Below, piece after piece: positions 18,528 through 27,003 of a DNA stretch of 39,442 bases (positions within the stretch are counted from its first letter, which is position 1; each line of letters begins with the position of its first letter). The DNA is from Falsiroseomonas sp. (lineage in GTDB: Bacteria; Pseudomonadota; Alphaproteobacteria; Acetobacterales; Acetobacteraceae), in the NCBI RefSeq assembly GCF_030695085.1, contig NZ_JAUYTS010000204.1, positions 1 through 39,442 of the forward strand. The letters are read 5' to 3'. A model generated the notes under the pieces. It made no database searches and was not told where the DNA came from. It worked only from the letters and a program-made list of their open reading frames with translations. Both the position numbers and the translations under genes were made by a program.

Positions 18528-20063
18528 ATGCTACGCAGCGTCTTCACCGTCGGCGGCTGGACCATGGCGAGCCGCATCCTCGGCTTTGTCCGGGATATGC
18601 TGATCGCCGCCCGCCTCGGCGCCGGGCCTGTGGCGGATGCCTTCTTCATCGCGTTGAAGCTGCCCAACCTGTTCCGCCGCCTGTTCGGCGAGGGCGCCTT
18701 CAACGCCGCCTTCGTGCCCGCCTTCGCCGGCAGCTTCGCGCTGGACGGCCCGGCGAAGGCGCGCGCCCTGGCCAATTCGCTGGCCGGGCTGATGTCCATC
18801 TGGCTGGCCTTCCTGGTGATTCTCGGCATCGTGTTCATGCCGCAATTGCTGTTCGTGCTGGCGCCGGGGTTTTCAGGGGAAAGGCTGGCGCTCGCCATCG
18901 AGCTGACGCGGATCACCTTTCCCTATCTGCTGTTTATCTGCCTGGCCGCGCTGGTCTCCGGCGTGCTGAACGGCATGAACCAGTTTGCCGCCGCGGCCGC
19001 CGCGCCGGTGCTGTTCAACGTGATCGCCATGGCCGCCCTGCTGGGGCTGACGCCCTATGTCGCGACACCGGGGCATGCGCTGGCCTGGGGTGTCATGGTC
19101 TCCGGCATCGCGCAGCTGGCGCTGCTGCTGGTGGCGGTGCGGGCGGCGGGGATGGTGATCAACCCGCTGTCGCGGCCGCGCATGACGCCGGATGTGCGGG
19201 CGGTGCTGAAGCGGATGGTGCCGGGGCTGTTCGGCGCGGGGGTCACGCAGCTCAACCTCGCGATCGATGTGGTGCTGGCCTCCCTGCTGCCGGCGGGCGC
19301 GGTCAGCTACCTGTATTACGCGGACCGGGTGGCGCAATTGCCGCTTGGCGTCATCGGCGCCGCGATCGGCACCGCGCTGCTGCCGCTGCTGGCGCGACAG
19401 CTTCGCACCGGGCGGCGGCTGGCGGCGCATCGCAGCCAGAACCGGGCGCTGGAACTGTCGCTGGCCCTCGCCTTGCCGGCGGCGGTCGCCATCGCGGTCA
19501 CCGCCTGGCCGATCATCGCCACGCTGTTCGAGCGCGGGTTGTTCGACAGCCGCGCGACGGATGCCACGGCGGCAGCCCTGGTGGCCGGCGCCTTCGGCCT
19601 GCCGGCCTTCGTGCTGGTGAAGGCGCTGACCCCGGGCTTTTTCGCGCGCGGCGATACGGCGACGCCCGTGAAGGTGGGCCTGGGCATCGTCGCGCTGAAC
19701 CTGGCGCTGAACCTGGCGCTGATTCCCTTCCTGGCGCATGTCGGAATCGCGCTGGCGACCTCCATCGCGGCCTGGGTGAATGTGGCGGTGCTGGGTGTGC
19801 TGCTGATCCGCCGCCGCCAGCTTGTGCTGGATCGCCGCCTGCGCCGGTGCGTGCCGCGGCTGCTGGCCGCCGCGCTGGTGATGGGCGGCGTGTTGCTGGC
19901 GCTGAACCTGGCACTGTTTCCGCTGACCGGCACGCTGGCGCGCTTTCTGGCGCTGGCCGGGCTGATCGCGGTGGGGCTGGTGAGCTATTTCGGCGCCGCG
20001 CAGGTCCTGCGCGGGCTGGACCTGCGCGAGGCTGCCCGGATGATGCGGCGCCGCTCCGGCTGA
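18528..20063 (+). CDS. murJ: Lipid II flippase MurJ
   Basis: MurJ moves lipid II across the inner membrane for peptidoglycan synthesis. The 511-residue product is nearly all membrane (about 14 helices). Family motifs are [24 protein letters not shown] (16-39), [29 protein letters not shown] and [13 protein letters not shown]. The start at 18528 has AGG close upstream. It is a lone plus-strand gene, divergent from the small secreted protein and ending 6 nt from the convergent PagL-like gene. Confidence 0.96.
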   Translation: MLRSVFTVGGWTMASRILGFVRDMLIAARLGAGPVADAFFIALKLPNLFRRLFGEGAFNAAFVPAFAGSFALDGPAKARALANSLAGLMSIWLAFLVILGIVFMPQLLFVLAPGFSGERLALAIELTRITFPYLLFICLAALVSGVLNGMNQFAAAAAAPVLFNVIAMAALLGLTPYVATPGHALAWGVMVSGIAQLALLLVAVRAAGMVINPLSRPRMTPDVRAVLKRMVPGLFGAGVTQLNLAIDVVLASLLPAGAVSYLYYADRVAQLPLGVIGAAIGTALLPLLARQLRTGRRLAAHRSQNRALELSLALALPAAVAIAVTAWPIIATLFERGLFDSRATDATAAALVAGAFGLPAFVLVKALTPGFFARGDTATPVKVGLGIVALNLALNLALIPFLAHVGIALATSIAAWVNVAVLGVLLIRRRQLVLDRRLRRCVPRLLAAALVMGGVLLALNLALFPLTGTLARFLALAGLIAVGLVSYFGAAQVLRGLDLREAARMMRRRSG

Positions 20064-20069
20064 TACCGG

Positions 20070-20693
20070 TTACTGCAGCGCGAGGCGCAGCCCGAGGCCG
20101 AAGAAATCCGAACCGCTGCCCTGCGGGGCGATGACACCGAAGATGCCGGAGCGGTGGTGCAGGCGCGGCACCAGGGTCAGCTGCGGCAGGGCGGCGTGGC
20201 TGAACTCCGCCTCGAAGGCCAGGTAGTTCATGAATTTGCGCGGCTGCTCGTTGTTCACCAGACCCTCATAGGTCGGGCGGGACAGGGCGTAGGACAGCCC
20301 TTCCGCCACCGCCACATTCATCCGCCATGGCCCGACGAGGGTGATCTCCCGGGACCGCAGGGCCAGGGCCAGCGTCGCCTCGCCATGCCGCTGCAGGCCG
20401 GTATGCCAGCCGAACTGGCCTTCCAGCTCGATCGAGGCCCCATCCAGCAGCCGGCCGACCACCGGCAGGTCCAGCCGCAGTTCCGGCACCAGCACCCGGC
20501 TGAGGGCGAGGGAGGTGAAGTGGCTGTTCTCCGTCTCGAAGCCGCCGCCGATGAAGCCGCGCGGCTTCATCCACTGGCCGTGATAGACGGTGGCGAACCA
20601 GCTTCGGTCGCGCGCGGGGGGCTCCGCCGCGGCCGGCAACGCCAGCCCGCAGGCACCCAGCGCCGCCGCTCCGATCATCGCCAGACGCCGCAT
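20070..20693 (-). CDS. PagL-like outer-membrane beta-barrel (acyloxyacyl hydrolase-like)
   Basis: The 207-residue protein has a signal peptide (MRRLAMIGAAALGACGLALPAAAE). Alternating beta strands follow and it ends in an aromatic/hydrophobic strand (FGLGLRLALQ) typical of outer-membrane barrels. RLHHRSGIFG near residue 179 contains an H-x-S pair like that of the lipid A 3-O-deacylase PagL, and the GSGSDF region recalls the same family. Lipid A deacylation is therefore possible but not proven. The start at 20693 has GGAG 6 nt upstream. It is the last gene of a run ribA, a small protein, an L,D-transpeptidase and this one. Confidence 0.7.
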   Translation of the reverse strand: MRRLAMIGAAALGACGLALPAAAEPPARDRSWFATVYHGQWMKPRGFIGGGFETENSHFTSLALSRVLVPELRLDLPVVGRLLDGASIELEGQFGWHTGLQRHGEATLALALRSREITLVGPWRMNVAVAEGLSYALSRPTYEGLVNNEQPRKFMNYLAFEAEFSHAALPQLTLVPRLHHRSGIFGVIAPQGSGSDFFGLGLRLALQ

Positions 20694-20787
20694 GCAGATC
20701 TCCATGAGAGGTTTCCATGCACAAAGCGCGGCGCGGCGGTTCGTTGCCATTCAATCGTCAGGCCCGCGATCCTCAGGCGGCCGGTCT

Positions 20788-21303
20788 TCAAGGATCCAGC
20801 CGAACTTCCACCCCGCGCAGCCCGGCCGCCAGCACCTGGCGCAGATCCGGCAGGGACAGCGCGACGCAGCCCTCGGTCGGCGCGTAATCGGGCCGGGCCA
20901 GATGCAGGAAGATGGCACTGCCGCGGCCGCGCTCCACCGGGGCGTCGTTCCAGCCGAGAATGCCGATCAGGTCGTACACCGCATCGCTGCGCCACAGCGC
21001 CTCATGCCGCCCGCCGAAGGGCAGCTGGACGGGGCGGTTATAGGCACGGTCGGCGGGATCGTCGCACCAGCCATCCTGCGGCGCCAGCGGTTCCACAGGC
21101 ACGGCGCAGGCGGGCGGCGGGCCGCGATCGGCGCGGTACAGCAGGCGGCGCAGCGCCAGGCGCGCGGCCGGCGTGGCGCCATCGCCTTCCTGCTTGCGTG
21201 CCGCCGGCACCACGCCGCCCTTGCCGAGCGCGCAGCGCAGCGTCCGGCCCTGGAAGCGGAACTGGCCATCCGCCGTCGCCAAGGCCCAGCCCGTGTCATC
21301 CAT
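20788..21303 (-). CDS. L,D-transpeptidase-like (YkuD fold) protein
   Basis: The 171-residue protein has the YkuD-type active-site pattern: FLHLARPDYAPTEGCVAL, with a His about 12 residues before the Cys of TEGC. Classical enzymes have SHGC, so this belongs to a variant group. Such enzymes cross-link peptidoglycan or attach proteins to it. There is no obvious signal peptide in the chosen product, which is odd for a periplasmic enzyme; the start at 21303 has GGAGGAG 7 nt upstream and is convincing. It follows a small conserved gene by 33 nt and precedes the PagL-like gene by 94 nt, an envelope setting. Confidence 0.8.
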   Translation of the reverse strand: MDDTGWALATADGQFRFQGRTLRCALGKGGVVPAARKQEGDGATPAARLALRRLLYRADRGPPPACAVPVEPLAPQDGWCDDPADRAYNRPVQLPFGGRHEALWRSDAVYDLIGILGWNDAPVERGRGSAIFLHLARPDYAPTEGCVALSLPDLRQVLAAGLRGVEVRLDP

Positions 21304-21336
21304 ACATCGTCTCCTCCGCAGCCGGCGCAGGATGCC

Positions 21337-21675
21337 CTATGCGGCCGGGGCCCGCGACCTGTCGCGGCGGCTGGCCAGCGCGGTTCCGGGCTGGGCGGCC
21401 GGTGTCGCGGTGAATTCCTCGATGGCGGCGAAGACGGCGGTGGAAAGCATGCCGATCGGCCCGCCAAACGCCGCGGCCCCCAGCACGCGCAGCGCCGGGC
21501 TGATGGTCTCGCCTGTCGCCGCCCGGTAGATGCTGCCCACCACCGGCAGATGATGCAGCGGGTTCAACGCGCGCAGCACCTCATCGAAGCTGAGCGTTCC
21601 GGGGGTTGGCACATGCTCATCCGGCCCGAGGCGTGGCAGGATCTCGGCTGGTGCGCGTGGCGCGACGGGTTCCAT
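21337..21675 (-). CDS. Small conserved hypothetical protein
   Basis: The 112-residue product has a Pro-rich N-terminus, then LSFDEVLRALNPLHHLPVVGSIYRAATGE and a Gly/Ala-rich hydrophobic part FGGPIGMLSTAVFAAIEEF. I have seen this pattern in alphaproteobacterial proteins of unknown role. The hydrophobic part could be one membrane helix. It lies in the run between ribA (57 nt after its stop) and the L,D-transpeptidase gene. I cannot name a function. Confidence 0.7.
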   Translation of the reverse strand: MEPVAPRAPAEILPRLGPDEHVPTPGTLSFDEVLRALNPLHHLPVVGSIYRAATGETISPALRVLGAAAFGGPIGMLSTAVFAAIEEFTATPAAQPGTALASRRDRSRAPAA

Positions 21676-21732
21676 GGCATCCGGCTCCTGGCAATCCGCG
21701 CCAGCGGAGCAACCGGCATGCCAGCAGGCCGG

Positions 21733-22938
21733 TCAGGTCAGCAGGTGGCCCATGCGGCGGGCCTTGGTCTCCAGGTAGCCGTCATTCACGCCATTGCCCT
21801 CGAACTGATGGGCTTCGCGGCCCTCCACCTCGATGCCGCAGGCGGCAAGGCCGGCGAGCTTGTCCGGGTTGTTGGTCAGCAGCCGCACCCGCTTCACGCC
21901 GATGGCGCGCAGCATTTCGGCTGCCACCCAGAAATTACGCTCATCGGCGCCATAGCCCAGCGCCCGGTTGGCATCGAGCGTGTCGAGCCCCTGGTCCTGC
22001 AGCGTGTAGGCGCGCAACTTGTTGACCAGCCCGATGCCGCGGCCTTCCTGCGCCAGGTACACCAGCACGCCGCCCGCCGGGTCCGCCGCCATGCGGCGGA
22101 TGGCACCGCGCAGCTGCGGGCCGCAATCGCAGCGCAGGCTGCCCAGCAGATCCCCCGTGAAACATTCCGAGTGCACCCGCACCAGCGGGGCACCAGGGAC
22201 GGCACCCTCGGGACCCGGGGCCGTGCTGTCCACCAGGATCGCCAGATGCTCAATGCCGCCATCCGCGGCGCGGAAGGCGATGATCCGGGCCTCCGGCGCA
22301 TCCTCCAGCGGCACCCGCGCTTCCGCCACGCGGGTCAGGCTGGCCGGGGCCTCGATGGGGTAGGCGCTGACATCGGCTGCCTGCACCGAGAGCAAATCCA
22401 GCCGCGCGGCGGCCGATTCGGCGGCCGGGGCCACCACCAGCGCGGGCAGCAGGCGGGCCAGCTTGGCGAGCGCGATGGCCGGCAGCGCCTGCGGCGGCGT
22501 TGTGGTGCGTTCGGGCTGTTCCGGCAGCAGGCGCTCCGCCGTCGGGTCGGCCAGGGACCGCAGCGCCGCCGGGTCCAGCAGGCCGGGCGGCAGGCGCAGC
22601 GCCACCACACCCATCTCCGAAGCCGTGCCGATCGCCGCCGCGCCGAGCGCCTGCGGCACCGGGCGGTTCAGCACCGCCGCGGCGCGCACCGGCGCCAGCA
22701 GGAGCACGGCCGGGCCGCGCGCGGCGGCCGCCAGTTCGGCAAGGCCGCGAGCCGAGACGGTCTCCGCCGCCGCGACCACCAGCGTGCCTTCCGGCCCGCT
22801 GAGCAGGATCGGGGTGCCACGCCGCAATTCGCTGGCGGCCCGGTGAACGGCGCGCAGGGCGACGACCCTGGCATCGGGCGAAGCGGCATCATTCGCGCCT
22901 TGGGGGCGCTGGGAAAGGATCGGGGCCATGCTGCTCAT
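21733..22938 (-). CDS. ribA: GTP cyclohydrolase II with an N-terminal degenerate RibB-like domain
   Basis: RibA opens GTP to start riboflavin synthesis. In this 401-residue protein the catalytic part is about 200-401, with zinc ligands Cys259, Cys270 and Cys272 (HSECFTGDLLGSLRCDCG), QEGRGIGL (297-304) and the typical end. The first 190 residues look like the DHBP synthase (RibB) fold but lack its acidic DDxxRENEGD signature, so only the cyclohydrolase step should be active. The start at 22938 (MSSMAPIL) is in ATGA overlap with a short upstream frame; 22929 and 22959 are other in-frame starts. No other rib gene is present. Confidence 0.92.
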   Translation of the reverse strand: MSSMAPILSQRPQGANDAASPDARVVALRAVHRAASELRRGTPILLSGPEGTLVVAAAETVSARGLAELAAAARGPAVLLLAPVRAAAVLNRPVPQALGAAAIGTASEMGVVALRLPPGLLDPAALRSLADPTAERLLPEQPERTTTPPQALPAIALAKLARLLPALVVAPAAESAAARLDLLSVQAADVSAYPIEAPASLTRVAEARVPLEDAPEARIIAFRAADGGIEHLAILVDSTAPGPEGAVPGAPLVRVHSECFTGDLLGSLRCDCGPQLRGAIRRMAADPAGGVLVYLAQEGRGIGLVNKLRAYTLQDQGLDTLDANRALGYGADERNFWVAAEMLRAIGVKRVRLLTNNPDKLAGLAACGIEVEGREAHQFEGNGVNDGYLETKARRMGHLLT

Positions 22939-23236
22939 GTGATTTTTTTGGCGTTCCATATGCCGCCCATTGGCGATTTCGAATGTGGCGCGCCAAAGGC
23001 GTTTGAAAGGGGGGACTGCCACAAGAAAAACGATTCGCGGCGGGAGAACAGGGCCAGGCCAGCGTAAATGCCGGGTCTGAGATTGCGGCACTTGCTGATC
23101 ACGCCTACGCCAGTGCAAATTCGCTTGCCGGCACCGGTCTGTTCCGCCATCTAAATCGGGTGGCGACGGCACGGAGACGTGAAACCGATCCGCCCCAGAC
23201 CCGTTGTCACGGGGCCTCACAGATACGGGAGCTACC
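22939..23236. other. Divergent region between ribA and the response regulator
   Basis: About 298 nt, less GC-rich than the genes. It holds a run of seven T at 22943-22949 just before ribA, a TTGGCG/CGCCAA inverted pair (22970-22975, 22991-22996), and a 71-codon minus-strand frame (22935-23150) that ends in ATGA overlap with ribA but has no clear ribosome site. I saw no FMN riboswitch hallmark. Confidence 0.35.
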
Positions 23237-23956
23237 ATGTCCGGTCCACGTCCTATCCTCGTCGTGGACGACGACGATGCCCTGCGGCAGACGCTCGTGG
23301 AACAACTCGCCCATGATGGTGAGTTCTCCGCGACGGAGGCCGGTACCGCGGCGGAAGCCCTGGCCCGCCTTTCGGCCGAAGATGCGCGCTTCGACGCGGT
23401 GGTGCTGGATATCGGCCTGCCGGATGGCGATGGGCGCGACCTCTGCGCGCGGCTTCGCAAGCAGGGGCTGCGCATGCCGATCCTGATGCTGACCGGCGCG
23501 GATGGCGAGCAGGATATTGTCCGCGGCCTCGATTCCGGCGCCAACGACTACATCGCGAAGCCGTTCCGCGTCTCCGAACTGATGGCACGGCTGCGCGCGC
23601 AACTGCGCGTGTTCGACAATTCCGAGGATGCGGTCTTCAGCGTCGGCCCCTACACCTTCCGCCCCTCCGCCAAGATGCTGCTGGATGCGGCGCGCAACCG
23701 GAAGATCCGGCTGACGGAGAAGGAAGCGGCCATCCTGAAATACCTGTACCGCGCCAATGGCCGGCCGGTCGGGCGACAGATCCTGCTGAACGAGGTGTGG
23801 GGCTACAACAGCGCCGTCACCACGCACACGCTGGAGACCCACATCTACCGCCTGCGCCAGAAGATCGAGCCGGACCCGAGCAATGCCCGTCTCCTGGTGA
23901 CCGAGGGCGGTGGCTACCGCCTGGACCCCACCGCAGGCCGCGCCCAGGCGGCCTGA
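23237..23956 (+). CDS. OmpR/PhoB-family response regulator (orphan)
   Basis: The 239-residue protein has a receiver domain with acidic DDDD (11-14), phosphoacceptor Asp58 in VVLDIGLPDGDG, Thr86 and Lys108 (IAKPF). A C-terminal winged-helix DNA-binding domain follows (KIRLTEKEAAILKYLYR, VTTHTLETHIYRLRQKI, TEGGGYRL). All activation residues are intact. No histidine kinase adjoins it, so its partner and regulon are unknown. The start at 23237 has GGGAG 6 nt upstream; an in-frame ATG 11 codons earlier is less likely. Confidence 0.93.
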   Translation: MSGPRPILVVDDDDALRQTLVEQLAHDGEFSATEAGTAAEALARLSAEDARFDAVVLDIGLPDGDGRDLCARLRKQGLRMPILMLTGADGEQDIVRGLDSGANDYIAKPFRVSELMARLRAQLRVFDNSEDAVFSVGPYTFRPSAKMLLDAARNRKIRLTEKEAAILKYLYRANGRPVGRQILLNEVWGYNSAVTTHTLETHIYRLRQKIEPDPSNARLLVTEGGGYRLDPTAGRAQAA

Positions 23957-23963
23957 GCGAAAC

Positions 23964-23985
23964 GGCGCCGGCCAGGGCCGGCGCC
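23964..23985. terminator. Two-way hairpin between the regulator and nitroreductase genes
   Basis: Perfect 10-bp arms GGCGCCGGCC (23964-23973) and GGCCGGCGCC (23976-23985) in the 41-nt gap of two convergent genes. It has no T-run, but its position and stability suit a shared transcription end. Confidence 0.55.
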
Positions 23986-23997
23986 TGCACCTGCCTG

Positions 23998-24594
23998 CTA
24001 TTCCAGGCGCGCGGCCTCGTCGAAGCTCAGGCGCGGGCTGCGCGGGAACAGGCCGGCCGGGTCGCCGTAGCCGAGATTGACCAGGAAGTTGGACTTCCAG
24101 GTCGTGCCGGCAAAGAACAGCTCATCCAGCCTGGCATTGTCGAAGCCGCTCATCGGGCCGGCATCGAGGCCCACCGCGCGCGCGGCCATGATCAGATAGG
24201 CGCCCTGCAGCGTGCCGTTGCGGAAGGCGGTCGTCTCGGCGAGTGCCGGGTTGCCGGCGAACCAGGACCGCGCATCGGCATGGGGGAACAGGAAGGGCAG
24301 CTTGTCGTAGAAGGCCGTGTCGTGGGCGACGATGGCGATGACCGGCGCCGTCATGGTCTTCTCGACATTGCCGGGGGACAGCGCCTCCTTCAACCGGGCC
24401 TTCGCCTCCTCCGTCCGGATGAAGACAAAGCGGGCCGGGGACGCATTGGCCGAGGTGGGCGCGAATTTGAGGAGGTTGTACATCTCCTCCAGCTTGCTGT
24501 CCGGCACCGGCCGGTCCTGCCATACGTTCTGGGTCCGGGCTTCCCGGAACAGCGTGTCGAGGGCCTGGTCGTCGAGCGTGGCGCGGTCGGTCAT
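23998..24594 (-). CDS. RutE/HadB-type nitroreductase (malonic semialdehyde reductase-like)
   Basis: The 198-residue flavoprotein closely resembles RutE, the NAD(P)H-dependent malonic semialdehyde reductase of pyrimidine breakdown. Matching segments are [62 protein letters not shown] and PRLSFDEA. It is the right length and complete. However, no other rut gene (pyrimidine oxygenase, hydrolases, permease) is near, so a general role in reducing reactive aldehydes or quinones is equally possible. The start at 24594 has GGAG 5 nt upstream. Confidence 0.88.
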   Translation of the reverse strand: MTDRATLDDQALDTLFREARTQNVWQDRPVPDSKLEEMYNLLKFAPTSANASPARFVFIRTEEAKARLKEALSPGNVEKTMTAPVIAIVAHDTAFYDKLPFLFPHADARSWFAGNPALAETTAFRNGTLQGAYLIMAARAVGLDAGPMSGFDNARLDELFFAGTTWKSNFLVNLGYGDPAGLFPRSPRLSFDEAARLE

Positions 24595-24758
24595 GGAATC
24601 TCCGTCAGGCTGTTGCCGGGACGGAGATAGGGCGACGCCAGGCGGCGGGCCAATCCTCCGCCGCGATGGTCGTCATCGCCGCCCGGAATGAAGGCTGGAC
24701 GGCGTGTGTGGTAGTCGCCGCGAGCGGCGTGTCTGGTAGTCGCGCGGGCGGCGGTGCG

Positions 24759-25325
24759 TCAGGCCTCGACCTGCTCCACGCGCAGCACTTCCGGCACGTA
24801 GTGGCGGAGCATCGTCTCGACCCCGTGCTTCAGCGTGGCGCGGGAGGAGGGGCAGCCGGCGCAGGCGCCCTGCATGTGCAGCCGCACCACACCGTCGCGG
24901 AAGCCGCGGAAGACGATGTCGCCGCCATCGCCGGCCACCGCCGGGCGCACACGCGTGTCCAGCAATTCCTTGATCTGGGCGACGATTTCGCCGTGCTCGG
25001 CGTCGAAATCCTCCTCCTCGGCGGCGGCGTCCTCGCCTTCCATCACCGGCAGGCCGGCCAGGTAGTGCTCCATCACCGCACCGAGCACGCGCGGGCGCAG
25101 CATCTGCCACTCGGCCTCCTCGGTCTTGGTGACGGTGACGAAATCCTGGCCGAGGAAGACGCGCGCTACATCGCCCACGGCGAAGATGCGTGCGGCAAGC
25201 GGGCTGCGGCCGGTGGCGTCCTCGGCCGCGGTGAAGTCGGCGGTGCCACGGCTGCCCGTGACATCCCGCCCGGGGAGGAATTTCAGCGTGGCGGGGTTCG
25301 GCGTGGCTTCAGTTTCGATGAACAT
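24759..25325 (-). CDS. nfuA: NfuA-type iron-sulfur scaffold protein
   Basis: The 188-residue protein has an Nfu N-terminal domain (MFIETEATPNPATLKFLPG to about 87), an acidic linker (97-110), and a NifU C-terminal domain with the cluster-binding CAGC (Cys155, Cys158) and VAGDGGDI before it. It carries Fe-S clusters to target enzymes. It matches the two-domain form found in alphaproteobacteria and mitochondria. The start at 25325 is the family start. A 164-nt gap with a short direct repeat (GCGACTACCA-x-ACACGCCG twice, about 24710-24750) separates it from the nitroreductase downstream. Confidence 0.94.
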   Translation of the reverse strand: MFIETEATPNPATLKFLPGRDVTGSRGTADFTAAEDATGRSPLAARIFAVGDVARVFLGQDFVTVTKTEEAEWQMLRPRVLGAVMEHYLAGLPVMEGEDAAAEEEDFDAEHGEIVAQIKELLDTRVRPAVAGDGGDIVFRGFRDGVVRLHMQGACAGCPSSRATLKHGVETMLRHYVPEVLRVEQVEA

Positions 25326-25460
25326 TTCTGTCGCTTTCGCGGTGCTGGCGATACCAGACCTATGTGGTCCGTTTTACCGCGGGCTGCAACCAGCAGCGCC
25401 AAGGAACTGATCCAACCAGCCGCGTACCCCATAAGGCGGCACGCCTCTTCGGCGGGCCGA
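25326..25460. other. Upstream region of nfuA, no gene
   Basis: About 135 nt between the nfuA start and the tandem repeat. On the minus strand TTGCAG followed by a weak -10 near 25360 is the best promoter trace. A short ACC-ACATA-GGT dyad is also there. Nothing firm can be called. Confidence 0.25.
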
Positions 25461-25701
25461 GGCCGCGGAGCGGCCGCCCGGCGCTTGAGGGCACCGAAAA
25501 CGCGGCCCGCCCCCTTGGCGGGCCGAGGCGCCGACGGCGCCCGCCGCCTATGCGGCGAGCCAAGGCCGCGGCGCGGCCGCCCGGCGCTTGAGGGCATCGA
25601 AAACGCGGCCCGCCCCTTCGGCGGGCCGAGGCGCCGAACGGCGCCCGCCGCCTATGCGGCGAGCCAAGGCCGCGGAGCGGCCGCCCGGCGCTTGAGGGCA
25701 C
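25461..25701. repeat. Tandem repeat array, about 104-bp unit, 2.3 copies
   Basis: Copies begin at 25461, 25564 and 25668 (the last only 34 nt). The unit length is 103 then 104, by one inserted A. The two full copies differ at a handful of positions. Each unit contains three hairpins: GGCCCGCC/GGCGGGCC, GGCGCC-GA-GGCGCC-like, and GCCGCC-TAT-GCGGC. It abuts the universal stress gene stop (25705). Long frames through it in several phases are by-products of the GC-rich period and not genes. Confidence 0.85.
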
Positions 25702-25704
25702 GAA

Positions 25705-26196
25705 TCACGTCACGCGGTCCAGTTCGGGATCGCTCATGCCGCCGGGCACGATGGTCATCGGCACCAGCAGCTTGGTGGCGTAGCGGCCGGTCAGGGCCTG
25801 GATCAGCGGGCCGGGCCCGCCCTCGGTCGCGCTGGCCAAGACCAGGATGGAAATGCGCGGGTCCTCGGCCAGCAGCGCCAGCAACTCGTCCCGCGGATCG
25901 CCCTCGCGGATCAGCAGGATCGGCAGGCCGCCCGTCAGTTCATTCACCTCGGCCGCCAGGCCGGACAGCAGGCGCTCCGCCTCCTCCCGCCGTTCCTCGG
26001 CCAGCATGGCGCCAACCCCCGCCCATTCCACCTGGCCGGCCGGCTCGATCACCCGCAGCAGGGCCATGCGGCCGCCGGATTTGCGCACGCGCAGTGCCGC
26101 GTAGCGCAGCGCCACGCTGCGTTCCGGGCTGTCATCCACCACCACCAGGAAGACCCGGTCGCGCCGCGCCTGCGCGGCTTCCGCCGTCTCACCCAT
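25705..26196 (-). CDS. Universal stress protein (UspA family)
   Basis: The 163-residue cytoplasmic protein has the UspA fold start (RVFLVVVDDSPERSVALRYAALRV), RVIEP, and the ending GGPGPLIQALTGRYATKLLVPMTIVPGG. The last part recalls the ATP-binding G-rich region of the nucleotide-binding subgroup. It lies 39 nt after the TIGR02186 gene on the same strand, so it is probably co-transcribed with the permease. Its exact role is not readable from sequence. Confidence 0.88.
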   Translation of the reverse strand: MGETAEAAQARRDRVFLVVVDDSPERSVALRYAALRVRKSGGRMALLRVIEPAGQVEWAGVGAMLAEERREEAERLLSGLAAEVNELTGGLPILLIREGDPRDELLALLAEDPRISILVLASATEGGPGPLIQALTGRYATKLLVPMTIVPGGMSDPELDRVT

Positions 26197-26235
26197 TCGC
26201 TCGATCCCCCAAATCCCCGGCGGAGGCGCGGTGGG

Positions 26236-27003
26236 TCAGCCGCGCCGGAACACGACGCTGCCGATCCAGCCGGCGAGGCCCGCCAGGATAATGCAGGCAA
26301 TGCCATACAGCACCGGCTGTTCCCGCGCGATGTCGGCAATCCAGGCGGCGGTGCCGGTGCGGACCACATCCAGCCGCAATTCCTGGCGTGCCACCACGCG
26401 ACGGTCGCGCACCAGCATCACCTGCACCTGGTAGATGCCATGCGCCACGGTTGCCGGCAGCGGCAGGCGGGCATGGAACAGGCGGCCGCCGGAGACCTGG
26501 ATCGGCCGGTCCCGGTCCACCCACAGCCCGGCATCCTGCTGCAGATCGGCCAGCGCCAGCCGGAAGGTCGGCCCCTGCGCGCCGAGCTGCACCAGCGGCA
26601 GCTGGTCCAGCCCCAGGCGCAGCTCGGCGCGCTCCACCCGGTCCAGCATGGCCGGCACCGGGCGGGTGGAGGCCAGCGCCCAGTAGCTCGGCACCCGGTT
26701 GAAACGGGCGGCCGCGCCATTCACCCAGAAGCCCATGACGCTGACCTTCTGGCGCACGATGGCGGAGGTTTCCGGCCCGATGACCAGCACCACCACCTCA
26801 TCGCCTTCCGGCCCGATCAGCCGTTCCGTGGCGCCGAAGACCAGGATCTCGGAACCGGAGAAGGCGGTGGTGACCTCGACCCGGTTGACCGAAAGCTCGG
26901 CGGCCAGGGAGGGTGGGGCCAGCGCCGCCTCCTGCGCCACGGCGTCTGGCGTCGCAGCCATGGGGGCCAGTGCCAGCAGCAGGGCGGCCAGCAGGCGCTT
27001 CAT
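26236..27003 (-). CDS. TIGR02186 family membrane protein, partner of the TauE/SafE permease
   Basis: The 255-residue protein has a signal peptide (MKRLLAALLLALAPMAATPDAVAQ), a periplasmic domain of about 190 residues with beta-type sequence, and one C-terminal helix (VLYGIACIILAGLAGWIGSVVF) ending in a short RRG. This matches the alphaproteobacterial TIGR02186 family, which typically sits next to TauE/SafE-like permeases. Its function is unknown. The start at 27003 overlaps the permease stop in ATGA, so the two are made together. Confidence 0.87.
   Translation of the reverse strand: MKRLLAALLLALAPMAATPDAVAQEAALAPPSLAAELSVNRVEVTTAFSGSEILVFGATERLIGPEGDEVVVLVIGPETSAIVRQKVSVMGFWVNGAAARFNRVPSYWALASTRPVPAMLDRVERAELRLGLDQLPLVQLGAQGPTFRLALADLQQDAGLWVDRDRPIQVSGGRLFHARLPLPATVAHGIYQVQVMLVRDRRVVARQELRLDVVRTGTAAWIADIAREQPVLYGIACIILAGLAGWIGSVVFRRG

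Noticed and set aside
22939..23236. FMN riboswitch controlling ribA
   Set aside because: The conserved FMN aptamer blocks are not visible on either strand.
25360..25701. Long minus-strand frame with repeated Pro/Arg/Gly-rich peptide
   Set aside because: It is produced by the GC-rich tandem repeat, lies outside any conserved context, and similar frames exist in other phases of the same DNA.
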